This document shows positions 38,290 to 46,474 of a DNA stretch of 64,000 bases, in pieces. Within the stretch, counting starts at the first letter, position 1. Each line of letters opens with the position of its first letter. This stretch comes from an uncultured Oscillospiraceae bacterium (GTDB lineage Bacteria; Bacillota; Clostridia; Oscillospirales; Oscillospiraceae), in assembly GCA_947591105.1 (NCBI GenBank), contig CANQDL010000001.1, positions 1 through 64,000 on the forward strand, read 5' to 3'. The position numbers and the translations under genes are program-made. Below the pieces are notes generated by a model. The model was not told the origin of the DNA, did not search any database, and saw only the letters and a program-made list of their open reading frames with translations.

Positions 38290-38538
38290 ATGGAAGAGAA
38301 AAGGCCGGGCAGGAGCGGGGATGACCTGGAGAAACGGGTCCGGCGGCTGGAGATCAGCCAGGCGGTTTTGAGCGTCACGGTGCTGGTCATGGCCGCCTCC
38401 TGCATCCTGCAGGGGCTGAACGCCTTGCGGATGGTGGAATGGATGCGGTCGGTCACGGAAACGGTGGCGGACTGGACGGAGACCGCCGGCGAGATCACGG
38501 GGACGCTGTGGGAGCTCGTCACCGCCCTCGGGAAGTGA
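38290..38538 (+). CDS. Small phage protein with TM/coiled-coil character
   Basis: 82 aa ORF with RBS AGGAGAAAAAGACC. Confidence 0.65.
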   Translation: MEEKRPGRSGDDLEKRVRRLEISQAVLSVTVLVMAASCILQGLNALRMVEWMRSVTETVADWTETAGEITGTLWELVTALGK

Positions 38539-38548
38539 GGCCGGGGCG

Positions 38549-38959
38549 GTGAACATCCAGGAAGCCGTGCTGGCGGCGGTGAAGGAAGAGAAGCCGATCC
38601 GCCGGAAGGAATGGCCGAGGGTCCTTATGATGTACCCGACGGACACGCCGGAATGTTGCATCCTCTGGATGCCGGGGCAAGAGCCGGGGCCGCGGTGGGA
38701 ACCGTGCGCCGAGGACCTGACGGCGGACGATTGGGAAGTGTACGAGGGGCCGGATCCGTGGGAGAAGGCCCTGGAGAAGCACCTGGCCCGGGAGCGAGAA
38801 ATCACGAGATCGGAGGGAGCGCGAGATGGCAAGGGAGGCGAAATACTTCCGGGACAACCTGGAAAGCCTTCGGGCCTACTTCCCCGGGAAGGAGATGGTC
38901 TCCGTCCCGGAGGCGGCCCGATACCTGGGGACCACGAAGGAGAGCCTTTTTGCGGATGA
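38549..38959 (+). CDS. DUF2829/Tad2-like phage protein (GTG start); C-terminal part overlaps next gene
   Basis: MNIQEAVLAAVKEEKPIRRKEWPRV...RWEPCAEDLTADDWEVYEG. Confidence 0.5.
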   Translation: MNIQEAVLAAVKEEKPIRRKEWPRVLMMYPTDTPECCILWMPGQEPGPRWEPCAEDLTADDWEVYEGPDPWEKALEKHLAREREITRSEGARDGKGGEILPGQPGKPSGLLPREGDGLRPGGGPIPGDHEGEPFCG

Positions 38960-39047
38960 CTCCTTCCCTATCCTCCGGCTGGGGAAACAGTCCCGGGTGG
39001 TTCTCGTGAACTTGGCGGGATGGCTGGCGACGGAGGCGGCCCACTGA
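38826..39047 (+). CDS. HTH/excisionase-like small DNA-binding protein
   Basis: VSVPEAARYLGTTKESLFADDSFPILRLGKQSRVVLVNLAGWL. Confidence 0.75.
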   Translation: MAREAKYFRDNLESLRAYFPGKEMVSVPEAARYLGTTKESLFADDSFPILRLGKQSRVVLVNLAGWLATEAAH

Positions 39048-39253
39048 TGGCAGCGCCGAAGATATTGCCGCCGCCGAACCCGGAGGGGAACTGCGAGAAG
39101 TGCTTTTACTTCGCCCGGGTGACGGTGGGGGATGGATGGGTCTTGATGGAGACCTGTACCTGGAAACTGCATAACGCGGGCCGTGTGCGCCCGTGTACGC
39201 CCCGGAGGGGCGAAGGAGGAAAATGGCATGACAGAGAAACAGATGGTGCGTGA
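39047..39253 (+). CDS. Hypothetical Cys-containing phage protein
   Basis: ATG overlaps upstream TGA; CEKCFYFARV...METCTWKLH. Confidence 0.6.
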   Translation: MAAPKILPPPNPEGNCEKCFYFARVTVGDGWVLMETCTWKLHNAGRVRPCTPRRGEGGKWHDRETDGA

Positions 39254-39572
39254 GGAGCTGGAGAAGCTGACGGAGGCCCTGGACGCCCTCCCGGATGAAG
39301 TGGAGATATTGACGGCGGGGTACGGGTACAACGAGGGATCGACGATCACGCTGTTCAAATCGTTCCACCTCTTGATGGAGATGGGATTGCCCTGGGAGAC
39401 CGTGGCGACGTGCGCGAATGTCAAGTCCGCCCTGGTCGAGACGGAGTTCCACGGGGTGAAGGTGAAGGAGTTCGCCTGTCCGGGGACGGTGACGTTTTTG
39501 CACGTTGAGCGGGTGTTCCCGGAGGTGGCGGAGGAGGTGCGGAAGAAATGTCAGAGTTCGAGCGGGATCTGA
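39228..39572 (+). CDS. Hypothetical phage protein
   Basis: ORF with overlapping start. Confidence 0.6.
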   Translation: MTEKQMVREELEKLTEALDALPDEVEILTAGYGYNEGSTITLFKSFHLLMEMGLPWETVATCANVKSALVETEFHGVKVKEFACPGTVTFLHVERVFPEVAEEVRKKCQSSSGI

Positions 39573-39730
39573 TCCAGCTTTTGACGGTGATTGGGCTGAC
39601 CGCCGGCCTGTCCGCGATCATCGGAGCCCTGTGGTGGGCCTTGTGTTCCGCCCTGGGTATCAACATGGAGGACGAAGGCCCGGAGGACGGGTGGATATAT
39701 GACGATTTGGAGGTGGATCATGAAAGGTAA
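39548..39730 (+). CDS. Small membrane protein
   Basis: 60 aa, one TM. Confidence 0.55.
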   Translation: MSEFERDLIQLLTVIGLTAGLSAIIGALWWALCSALGINMEDEGPEDGWIYDDLEVDHER

Positions 39731-40472
39731 GAGAAAGGTGAAGGCCCGGCGCGAGTTGTTCCGCCGGAAGCCGAAGGAGGCCGAACAGAGGCCGGAGCCG
39801 GTGCAGGGCGGCCTCAACGGGGCGCTGGTGGCCGGGATTGCTATGCTTCCGCCGGAGGCGGAGACGATCATCATAAAGGCCGACGTAAACATGACCCGGG
39901 AAGAGATCGCCGCCGCCGAGCGGGAACTGGAAGAAAAGACCGGGAAGCGGGTGGCGATCCTGGAGCCGTGGGCCATCGCCGTGGAGGTCAAGACCGAAGC
40001 GCGGAAAGACCCCCGCCCGGTCACGTCCAGGGTCAAGGTGCTGGAGGACGAGGTGAACACCATCCAGTCGATCACGGAGACCGCCGGGGTCAGTGCGGAG
40101 CGGGTGGCCGCCGAGTTGAAGGAAAGGCTGGGAATTAGAAGCCCCTCGAAAGACTTGATGGACGCCGCGAAAAAAGGGCTGGAGGATGCCGCGAACGAAG
40201 TGAACGAGACCTGGGAGGCCGGAGCCGCGGAGGCGAAGGGGGCCAGCTATTATTTCCGCCTCCCGGAGTTCGTGGCGAGGATGCGGTCATACCTGGAAGG
40301 GCAGGGCATCGAGTACGAGGTACACTCCGCCTTCCCGGGAGAGTACGCCGGCGGGAGTCAGTATTGCATCGACACGGTGGGGGCCTATGACAGCGCCACG
40401 GAGATTTACTTGTACCTGATGGAAGAGCAGAAAACGGAACTGGCCCGCCGGGAAGTGGAGCGGCGGGACTAA
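39720..40472 (+). CDS. Hypothetical phage protein
   Basis: 250 aa ORF from ATG 39720. Confidence 0.65.
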   Translation: MKGKRKVKARRELFRRKPKEAEQRPEPVQGGLNGALVAGIAMLPPEAETIIIKADVNMTREEIAAAERELEEKTGKRVAILEPWAIAVEVKTEARKDPRPVTSRVKVLEDEVNTIQSITETAGVSAERVAAELKERLGIRSPSKDLMDAAKKGLEDAANEVNETWEAGAAEAKGASYYFRLPEFVARMRSYLEGQGIEYEVHSAFPGEYAGGSQYCIDTVGAYDSATEIYLYLMEEQKTELARREVERRD

Positions 40473-40486
40473 AGAAAAAAGGAGAA

Positions 40487-40517
40487 CCGCCCTCCGGGAG
40501 TGAGGCCCGGAAGGCGG
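40487..40517 (+). promoter_or_regulatory. Hairpin between a GGAG (40481-40484) and ATG (40533)
   Basis: CCGCC-CT-CCGGG-AGTGAGG-CCCGG-AA-GGCGG. Confidence 0.65.
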
Positions 40518-40532
40518 CAGAGAAAAAAGACC

Positions 40533-40970
40533 ATGAACATTATACAAGACAGCGGCGAGGCCGTCAAGGAAGAAAAAGCGCCAGGGATAGCGGAGTACAT
40601 CCAGACGATCCCCTTCCGCCATGACAAGCTGTGCGTGATCTTCTCCGTGCTGGACAGTCTGAACGCGATCCAGGGCCGCCGCCTTTACAGCATGACATAC
40701 ACCCGGGGGATTTGGATGCGGGTGTGGTACTGGGATGTTGAGGCCGGGCGGGACGTTGACCTCGCCCCGCAAGACACAAGGATCACGGACGAAAACCTCC
40801 GGGCGCTGATAGGTCGGATAATGGACGAGGCCGTGGAGGCCGGGGTGAAGGGGAAGCCCGCCGGCGAGGCCGTGCTGGCGTATCTGGACGCCCTGGCCCG
40901 GAATGACAAGGACGGAGCCGCCGGAGCCATGGCGGCGATCCTGTTCCGCCTGGACTACCTGGGGAGGTGA
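40533..40970 (+). CDS. Hypothetical phage protein
   Basis: MNIIQDSGEAVKEEKAPGIAEYIQTIPFRHDKLC... Confidence 0.65.
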   Translation: MNIIQDSGEAVKEEKAPGIAEYIQTIPFRHDKLCVIFSVLDSLNAIQGRRLYSMTYTRGIWMRVWYWDVEAGRDVDLAPQDTRITDENLRALIGRIMDEAVEAGVKGKPAGEAVLAYLDALARNDKDGAAGAMAAILFRLDYLGR

Positions 40971-40974
40971 CGGG

Positions 40975-41262
40975 ATGGCGAAGAAAGGACAAGGCCCGGC
41001 ATACTCCGCTGTTATCGCGGCGGACACGACGAAGATGTGGACGGTGGTGGCCGAGGCCGCGAACGAGGCGGCCCGGGACATCATCCAGATGGTGAATCAA
41101 TACTATTCCTCGGACTTCCCAATTGTTGCCGCCGTCATGTCCATGTGTGCGGAGAATATGGTCTCCGTCACCGGCGAGGACGGGCGGAAGATATATGAAC
41201 AGATCAAGGCACGCTCCGTCCTGATCGCAAAGGTGGCCACGGCTTCGGAGGGAGACGCATGA
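40975..41262 (+). CDS. Hypothetical phage protein
   Basis: ORF after AGGTGACGGG. Confidence 0.6.
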   Translation: MAKKGQGPAYSAVIAADTTKMWTVVAEAANEAARDIIQMVNQYYSSDFPIVAAVMSMCAENMVSVTGEDGRKIYEQIKARSVLIAKVATASEGDA

Positions 41263-41528
41263 GTAAGGTGCAGATGGGGCCTCTTCAGCGCCGCGGACGC
41301 TTCCGCCGCCGGATGAAGGCCGTGCTGATCGCGGTGGTGCTTGCCGCCCTCGCCCTCGTGGGGGGGCCGGTGGTTCGGGACGTGCCGGAGAAAGGGATAA
41401 CACTGTCACCGTCAGAGTTTCAATATATGCTCAATGTTTCGGCGACGTCACCAGGAGCAGCAGAGATATGGGCAGAAAAATATCCGCACCAATCAGATGA
41501 TTTTCTAAATGCCGCCGGTTTGAGGTGA
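41259..41528 (+). CDS. Small membrane protein
   Basis: ATGA overlap; one TM. Confidence 0.55.
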   Translation: MSKVQMGPLQRRGRFRRRMKAVLIAVVLAALALVGGPVVRDVPEKGITLSPSEFQYMLNVSATSPGAAEIWAEKYPHQSDDFLNAAGLR

Positions 41529-41532
41529 AAGG

Positions 41533-42357
41533 ATGAACGCCGTCATAAAATACCCGGGCGCGAAGTGGTCTATGGCCCGGTGGATCATAGACCGTTTCCC
41601 TCCGCATCACAGTTATTTGGAGCCGTTTTTCGGGTCAGGGGCGGTGCTGTTCACGAAGGAACGGAGCAACATCGAAACGGTGAACGACCTGGACGGGGAC
41701 ATCGTGAACCTGTTCGAGCAGATACGCCGGGATCCGGAGCGGCTGGCCCGGGAAATCTACTGGATACCATACTCCCGCCAGGTGTATGACGAGGCTTTTG
41801 AAGCCTTGGACATGGAGCGGGATCCCTTCCGGCGGGCGGTGAACTTCTATGTCCGCATGATGATGGGGCACGGCTTCCGCACGACCGGGGAGAAGGTCGG
41901 ATGGAAGAATGACGTGCAGGGCCGGGAGAAAGCGTATGCGGCCCACTACTGGGGCAAGGTTCCGGAGGTCATATTCGAGGCGGCGGAACGCCTCCGGGGC
42001 GTCCAGATCGAAAACAAGCCCGCCGTGGAACTGATCCAGCGGTTCAACTTCCCGAACGTGCTGATCTATGCGGACCCGCCTTATATGCTGGAGACCCGCC
42101 ACGGGAAGCAATACCGCCACGAAATGACAGACCGGGATCATATGGAGCTCCTGGAGGCGTTGAAGGCCCACAAGGGGCCGGTCATGGTATCAGGGTATGA
42201 AAATGACCTGTACGCCCACGCCCTCCGGGGATGGGTCAGACAGACGCGCCGGGCCATAGCACAGACGGCCACGGCCCGGGAGGAGGTTATCTGGATGAAC
42301 TACGAGCCGCCGGCGGAGCCGAGCCTGTTTGATGGGGGGTTATGCCGTGAGTGGTGA
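41533..42357 (+). CDS. DNA adenine methylase (Dam/D12 class)
   Basis: IKYPGAKWSMARWI; SYLEPFFGSGAVLF; YADPPYMLETR. Confidence 0.95.
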   Translation: MNAVIKYPGAKWSMARWIIDRFPPHHSYLEPFFGSGAVLFTKERSNIETVNDLDGDIVNLFEQIRRDPERLAREIYWIPYSRQVYDEAFEALDMERDPFRRAVNFYVRMMMGHGFRTTGEKVGWKNDVQGREKAYAAHYWGKVPEVIFEAAERLRGVQIENKPAVELIQRFNFPNVLIYADPPYMLETRHGKQYRHEMTDRDHMELLEALKAHKGPVMVSGYENDLYAHALRGWVRQTRRAIAQTATAREEVIWMNYEPPAEPSLFDGGLCREW

Positions 42358-42550
42358 GTATCACCTGATCGTCCGGGGAAAGGACTGGTATTGCAATATC
42401 CCAGTGACCCGGACGGAGCGGACGTGAGACATCGTGGAGGCATATTACGGGGATCTGTTCGTGGGGATGTTCGACCTGGGCGCCGTGAATGTGCTGTATA
42501 TCACCGGCTGGGAGCGGCTGGAGCAAATGAGGGGAGGCGGGGAACGGTGA
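42332..42550 (+). pseudogene. Small phage protein interrupted by an in-frame TGA (42425-42427)
   Basis: MGGYAVSGEYHLIVRGKDWYCNIPVTRTERT*DIVEAYYGDLFVGMFDLGAVNVLYITGWERLEQMRGGGER in one frame. Confidence 0.6.
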
Positions 42551-44448
42551 AGCACCTGGGAGATATCACAAAAATATCCGGGCGGGATGTGCAGCCGGTG
42601 GACGTGGTGATCGGGGGAAGCCCGTGCCAGGATCTCTCCGTGGCCGGACACGGCGAGGGGTTGAGCGGAGAGCGGTCCGGCCTGTTCATGGAGCAAATTC
42701 GTGTGATAAAGGAAATGAGGGATGCAGATGTACGAAGAGGGAGAACAGATCAGTCTATTCGGCCCCGATACATGGTGTGGGAAAACGTCCCCGGAGCCCT
42801 GTCATGCAACAAGGGAGCGGACTTCCGCATCGTCCTCGAAGAGACGGCCCGAATCGTCCAGCCGGACGCCCATATACCTGGACCTCCGGGGGGGGCACTC
42901 ATGGCCGCCTTGCGGAGCCGTCGTGGGAGACGGATGGAGCCTCGCTTGGCGCGTTCTCGACGCACAGTTTTGGGGAGTCCCCCAAAGACGCCGCCGAATC
43001 GCGCTTGTCGCAGATTTTGGAGGGCAATCCGCCCCCGAAATACTATTTATCCGCAAAAGCGTGTCAAGGGATTTTACGCCGGGCGGAACGCCGGGGGAAA
43101 GAATTGCCGCCGGCGCTGAAGGAGGCGCTGGAGCGGCAATCACAGTCAGAGAGCGCGGAGGATGCGCGCGGGGGGGGGTAAGGGACCTTTGATACAGAAT
43201 GAGTTATCCGGGACCCTGACCCCGAGCAATGACCAATCCGTGTTTGTCTACCCGGAGACGGCCCGGGCGCTGACCGCCCGGGAGGATGGAAGCCCGTGCA
43301 TCGACCGGGGGCCGAACATCGTCATGGCCTTCACGCAGAACCAGCGGGACGAGGTGCGGGACCTGGGAGACAAGGCCGGGGCGCTGGCGTCCCAGCCGGG
43401 GATGAAACAGCAGACCTTTATTTGCGGCGGGTTCAATTACCAGGCGGGGGGGGTACGTTCGATAGGGTATCAAAATGAGAAAGCCCCCACGCTGATAACG
43501 TGTCAGCTTCCGGCGGTGCTGTGCGCCGGGTTCAAGGCCGGGAACGGGGCGAAGGCCGGGAGTATAGGGCACAGTGAGGAAGTCTCTCCGACACTGGCGG
43601 CGGCCCCCTCCGGGATGAATCAGGTCCCGGCGGTGCTGTGCATCCAGGGGAACGTGGCCGGGGGGGCATCTAAACAGAATGGAGAAGGAGTACAGGAGGA
43701 GGTGGCCTACACGTTGAACACGCGGGACGTTCACGCCGTATATGACGCACGGGGGAACGGAGACGGGGAGACGGTGGGAACGCTGACCGGCGACCACGAG
43801 GACAGGGTGACAGACTACACGGCGATAGTCATGGCGACCGGGCAAGGCGGGGGGGAGATCATGGTCGATAAATTCCCGACGCTCACCTGTAACCATGAGG
43901 CCCCTCTTGCGGCGGTGGATTGCCGGAACGGTACGGAGAACCCGGATATAAATGGGACGCTCCAGGCGAAGTCTACCGGCGGCCAGAGCGTGAATTATCA
44001 AAACGTGGTCAGGAGCGGGAGAACAGTCCGCCGCCTGACGCCGCTGGAGTGTGAACGCCTCCAGGGCTACCCGGATGGGTGGACGCTGATCGGAGAGCTC
44101 GTGGACGTGGTGGAGGTCGTGGAGGTAGATGAAGAGCGGGGCATCAAGACCATATGGAAGTGCGGGATATACAAGTACACGGACGGGAGCGGGAAGATGC
44201 GGCTGACATCGGATGCCGCCCGGTACAAGGCCCTCGGGAACAGCATAGCGATTCCGCCGTGGTCCTGGGTGCTGAAACGCCTGTGTGCCTGTTATGAGCG
44301 CCCGGCGACGATGGCGAGCCTGTTTGACGGCATCGGAGGCTTCCCCCTGATATGGGAGCGGCTGAACGGCCCGGGGACGTGCCTGTGGGCAAGTGAGATC
44401 GAGGACTTCCCGATGGCCGTCACGAAGGCCCGGTTTGGGGAGGGGTGA
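42547..44448 (+). CDS. Circularly permuted cytosine-C5 DNA methyltransferase, frame broken at two G tracts (42888-42895 and 43170-43178)
   Basis: Motif IV GGSPCQDLSVAG, VI WENVPGA (frame 1), VIII FWGVPQRRRRIALVADFGG (frame 2), IX RRLTPLECERLQGYPDGWT, X RYKALGNSIAIPPW, then motif I MASLFDGIGGFPLIWERLNG at the C-terminus. Confidence 0.85.
42722..43181 (+). CDS. Overlapping alternate-frame ORF within the C5 methyltransferase
   Basis: MQMYEEGEQISLFGPDTWCGKTSPEPCHATRERTSASSSKRRPESSSRTPIYLDLRGG joins (via the same G8 tract) to SWETDGASLGAFSTHSFGESPKDAAESRLSQILEGNPPPKYYLSAKACQGILRRAERRGKELPPALKEALERQ. Confidence 0.7.
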
Positions 44449-44450
44449 GC

Positions 44451-44642
44451 ATGAAGGAAACGACGGAGGCCAGGGCGGTGAAGATCGCCGCCAATGCCTT
44501 GCGAGAGGCTGGGGTATGTAAGCACAAAAGCGTGTTGAAATGCTCCAGACTGTTCGTGGATGAAAGGATCTGTAATCAATGCCTCGCCGGGTGGCTGTTA
44601 TCCCGGGCCAGGCAGGAATTAGAAAAGGAGACGAGACGATGA
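44451..44642 (+). CDS. Hypothetical Cys-containing phage protein
   Basis: MKETTEARAVKIAANALREAGVCKHKSVLKCSRLFVDERICNQC. Confidence 0.6.
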   Translation: MKETTEARAVKIAANALREAGVCKHKSVLKCSRLFVDERICNQCLAGWLLSRARQELEKETRR

Positions 44643-44800
44643 ACACGAAGCACAGGAGAGCCGGCGGAGCCGAGCGGATGGACAAGCCGAGGGTGTGTGA
44701 CCCGGGGATGTGCGATTACTGCATCCAGGTCGGGAGCGGGGACTTCGATTGCGTGAAAGACCCGTGGAACCACGTCCCGGTGGTGCGGAACTGGGTGTAG
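44639..44800 (+). CDS. Hypothetical small Cys-containing phage protein
   Basis: ATGA overlap; MNTKHRRAGGAERMDKPRVCDPGMCDYC. Confidence 0.5.
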   Translation: MNTKHRRAGGAERMDKPRVCDPGMCDYCIQVGSGDFDCVKDPWNHVPVVRNWV

Positions 44801-44903
44801 CTTCGGAAGGCCGGGTGGTGCAAGCGTCCCGGCGGCCCGGGGCGGAGCCGGGAGTGAGGCCCGGTCTCCGGCGAGGTTTTCAATTTTGAAAGGAGGGAAA
44901 AGC

Positions 44904-45191
44904 GTGTATATTCTCAACGGGCCAAGGAATGAAATTATAGATAGCAGCTTTGTGGAACGGTTCTGCGTCGTGGAACGAAATGACGCCGTGCTCATCGTGG
45001 CCAGCTACAGCGCCGACAGAAAGGTGACGGTGAGCAAATACCGTGACACGAAAGAAGCGAGAGACGCTCTGATTGACATGCTTGCGGCTTTTGAGCGCGG
45101 GGACTACTGCTATGAAATGCCGATAAGCAGTCTGTTCTACGGAGAGAACGTAAAAAGAGATGCCCGAACTCAGCGCAAGGGCGGGTCATAA
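44904..45191 (+). CDS. Hypothetical phage protein (GTG start)
   Basis: RBS AAAGGAGGG; VYILNGPRNEIIDSSFVERFCVVERND. Confidence 0.6.
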   Translation: MYILNGPRNEIIDSSFVERFCVVERNDAVLIVASYSADRKVTVSKYRDTKEARDALIDMLAAFERGDYCYEMPISSLFYGENVKRDARTQRKGGS

Positions 45192-45250
45192 ATCATCAAT
45201 ACGGGTGGCTGGCGCCCATATCCGCCAGCACATGAAAGGAGCAAAAGCCG

Positions 45251-45565
45251 ATGGTGCTTAGTAAAGAAAAGATGGAAAAGCTGGCAGAGCGGTATGAAAT
45301 GCGGGCCGCTACTGCCTATGACAAATACCAGCAGACCGGCATCCAGAGATATGATCGCGAGAGGCACAACGCCGAGGATCTGGCCGATGCCCTGCGCATG
45401 GCCGCCGACGCTCACGAAGATCACACGCGGATGATCGAATACAAGGGCACGTTGGCAAATCTCGGCTTCAAGGCTGCCGCTCTGCTGGACGAAACTGACG
45501 TTACCAAATTGCTCAAGCTGGCCGAACAGGTTGTCGCTGCCGCCCGGATATATGGGCTTGTATAG
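45251..45565 (+). CDS. Hypothetical phage protein
   Basis: ORF with RBS AAAGGAGC. Confidence 0.6.
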   Translation: MVLSKEKMEKLAERYEMRAATAYDKYQQTGIQRYDRERHNAEDLADALRMAADAHEDHTRMIEYKGTLANLGFKAAALLDETDVTKLLKLAEQVVAAARIYGLV

Positions 45566-45582
45566 GAGGAAGGGGAACTTTG

Positions 45583-45801
45583 ATGGAACGACTGACTGAG
45601 CGGAATAAGCACGGCGTGGCCGTCGTGCGGCAGGATCTGCCGCGGGGCCCGGAGAACAACCTGGTCACACGCCTCGCCGCCTATGAGGACAGCGGCATCG
45701 ACCCGAAAATGGTGGCCGTGATTGGCTGGGACTGTTCAGGCGAATGTGCCAGGAAGGCAGCTGGGGAGAGAAGGAGGATGCTGTATGCCGCTGAATCTTA
45801 A
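45583..45801 (+). CDS. Hypothetical phage protein
   Basis: MERLTERNKHGVAVVRQD...VTRLAAYEDSGIDP. Confidence 0.6.
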   Translation: MERLTERNKHGVAVVRQDLPRGPENNLVTRLAAYEDSGIDPKMVAVIGWDCSGECARKAAGERRRMLYAAES

Positions 45802-45810
45802 CGGTGTCCC

Positions 45811-45975
45811 ATGCCCCCGGAGGGCAATGAGATCACCGGGTATGAAATGGCAAAGCAGCTGGGCGTGTCCCCTTCGCTGGTGTGCGACTGGGAGCAGGAG
45901 AGAAAGCCCTGGCCCGTGGATATGTACGAGCGGTATATGGCCGTGATCGAGGAAAAGGAGGCGCGTAATGGCTGA
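45811..45975 (+). CDS. Small HTH-like protein (below ORF-track cutoff)
   Basis: MPPEGNEITGYEMAKQLGVSPSLVCDWEQERKPWPVDMYERYMAVIEEKEARNG. Confidence 0.6.
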   Translation: MPPEGNEITGYEMAKQLGVSPSLVCDWEQERKPWPVDMYERYMAVIEEKEARNG

Positions 45976-46141
45976 AACCTACGGGGAGTTGATCTCCCGG
46001 CTGTGCCAGATGCGGGACGAGATGCGCAAGACGGACGCCGGAAGAATCGCCCTGGGAGAAGTGACCAACACGCTTAAAGTCGCCATCGGGCTTGGTGTCA
46101 CCTACGAAAAAGCAAAGGAGCTGATCAGATATGACAAATGA
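45968..46141 (+). CDS. Small hypothetical protein
   Basis: MAETYGELISRLCQMRDEMRKTDAGRIALGEVTNTLKVAIGLGVTYEKAKELIRYDK; start overlaps upstream ORF. Confidence 0.55.
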   Translation: MAETYGELISRLCQMRDEMRKTDAGRIALGEVTNTLKVAIGLGVTYEKAKELIRYDK

Positions 46142-46463
46142 GCAGATCGCGGCCATGGCCGCATGGACGCTGGAGGATTTTCAAAACGACCCGCTGGGGG
46201 CCATGGCGCAGATACGGGAGTTGGCTGCCTCCCACCTATCCCTGCAGCGGGAGCGGGACGCGGCGGTTCGGGACATCGAGAAAATCATGCGTTGGGACGA
46301 CACATCAGTATTTTGCCAGTTCTGCAAGAAAGATGAAGCGTGCGATCTTAATCATACAGACTGCCGCCCGAAGTGGCGCGATCCTCAGCCGGAGCAGGTT
46401 CTCGCCCCGGCAGATCAGAGCGCCGGGGAATACGCCGACAACCCGGTGCTGGCCCAGGCATAG
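46131..46463 (+). CDS. Hypothetical phage protein
   Basis: ORF overlapping upstream stop. Confidence 0.55.
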   Translation: MTNEQIAAMAAWTLEDFQNDPLGAMAQIRELAASHLSLQRERDAAVRDIEKIMRWDDTSVFCQFCKKDEACDLNHTDCRPKWRDPQPEQVLAPADQSAGEYADNPVLAQA

Positions 46464-46474
46464 GGGGTGCGGAC

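Noticed and set aside
43204-44685. 493-aa minus-strand ORF
   Set aside because: Antisense of the C5 methyltransferase C-terminal part.
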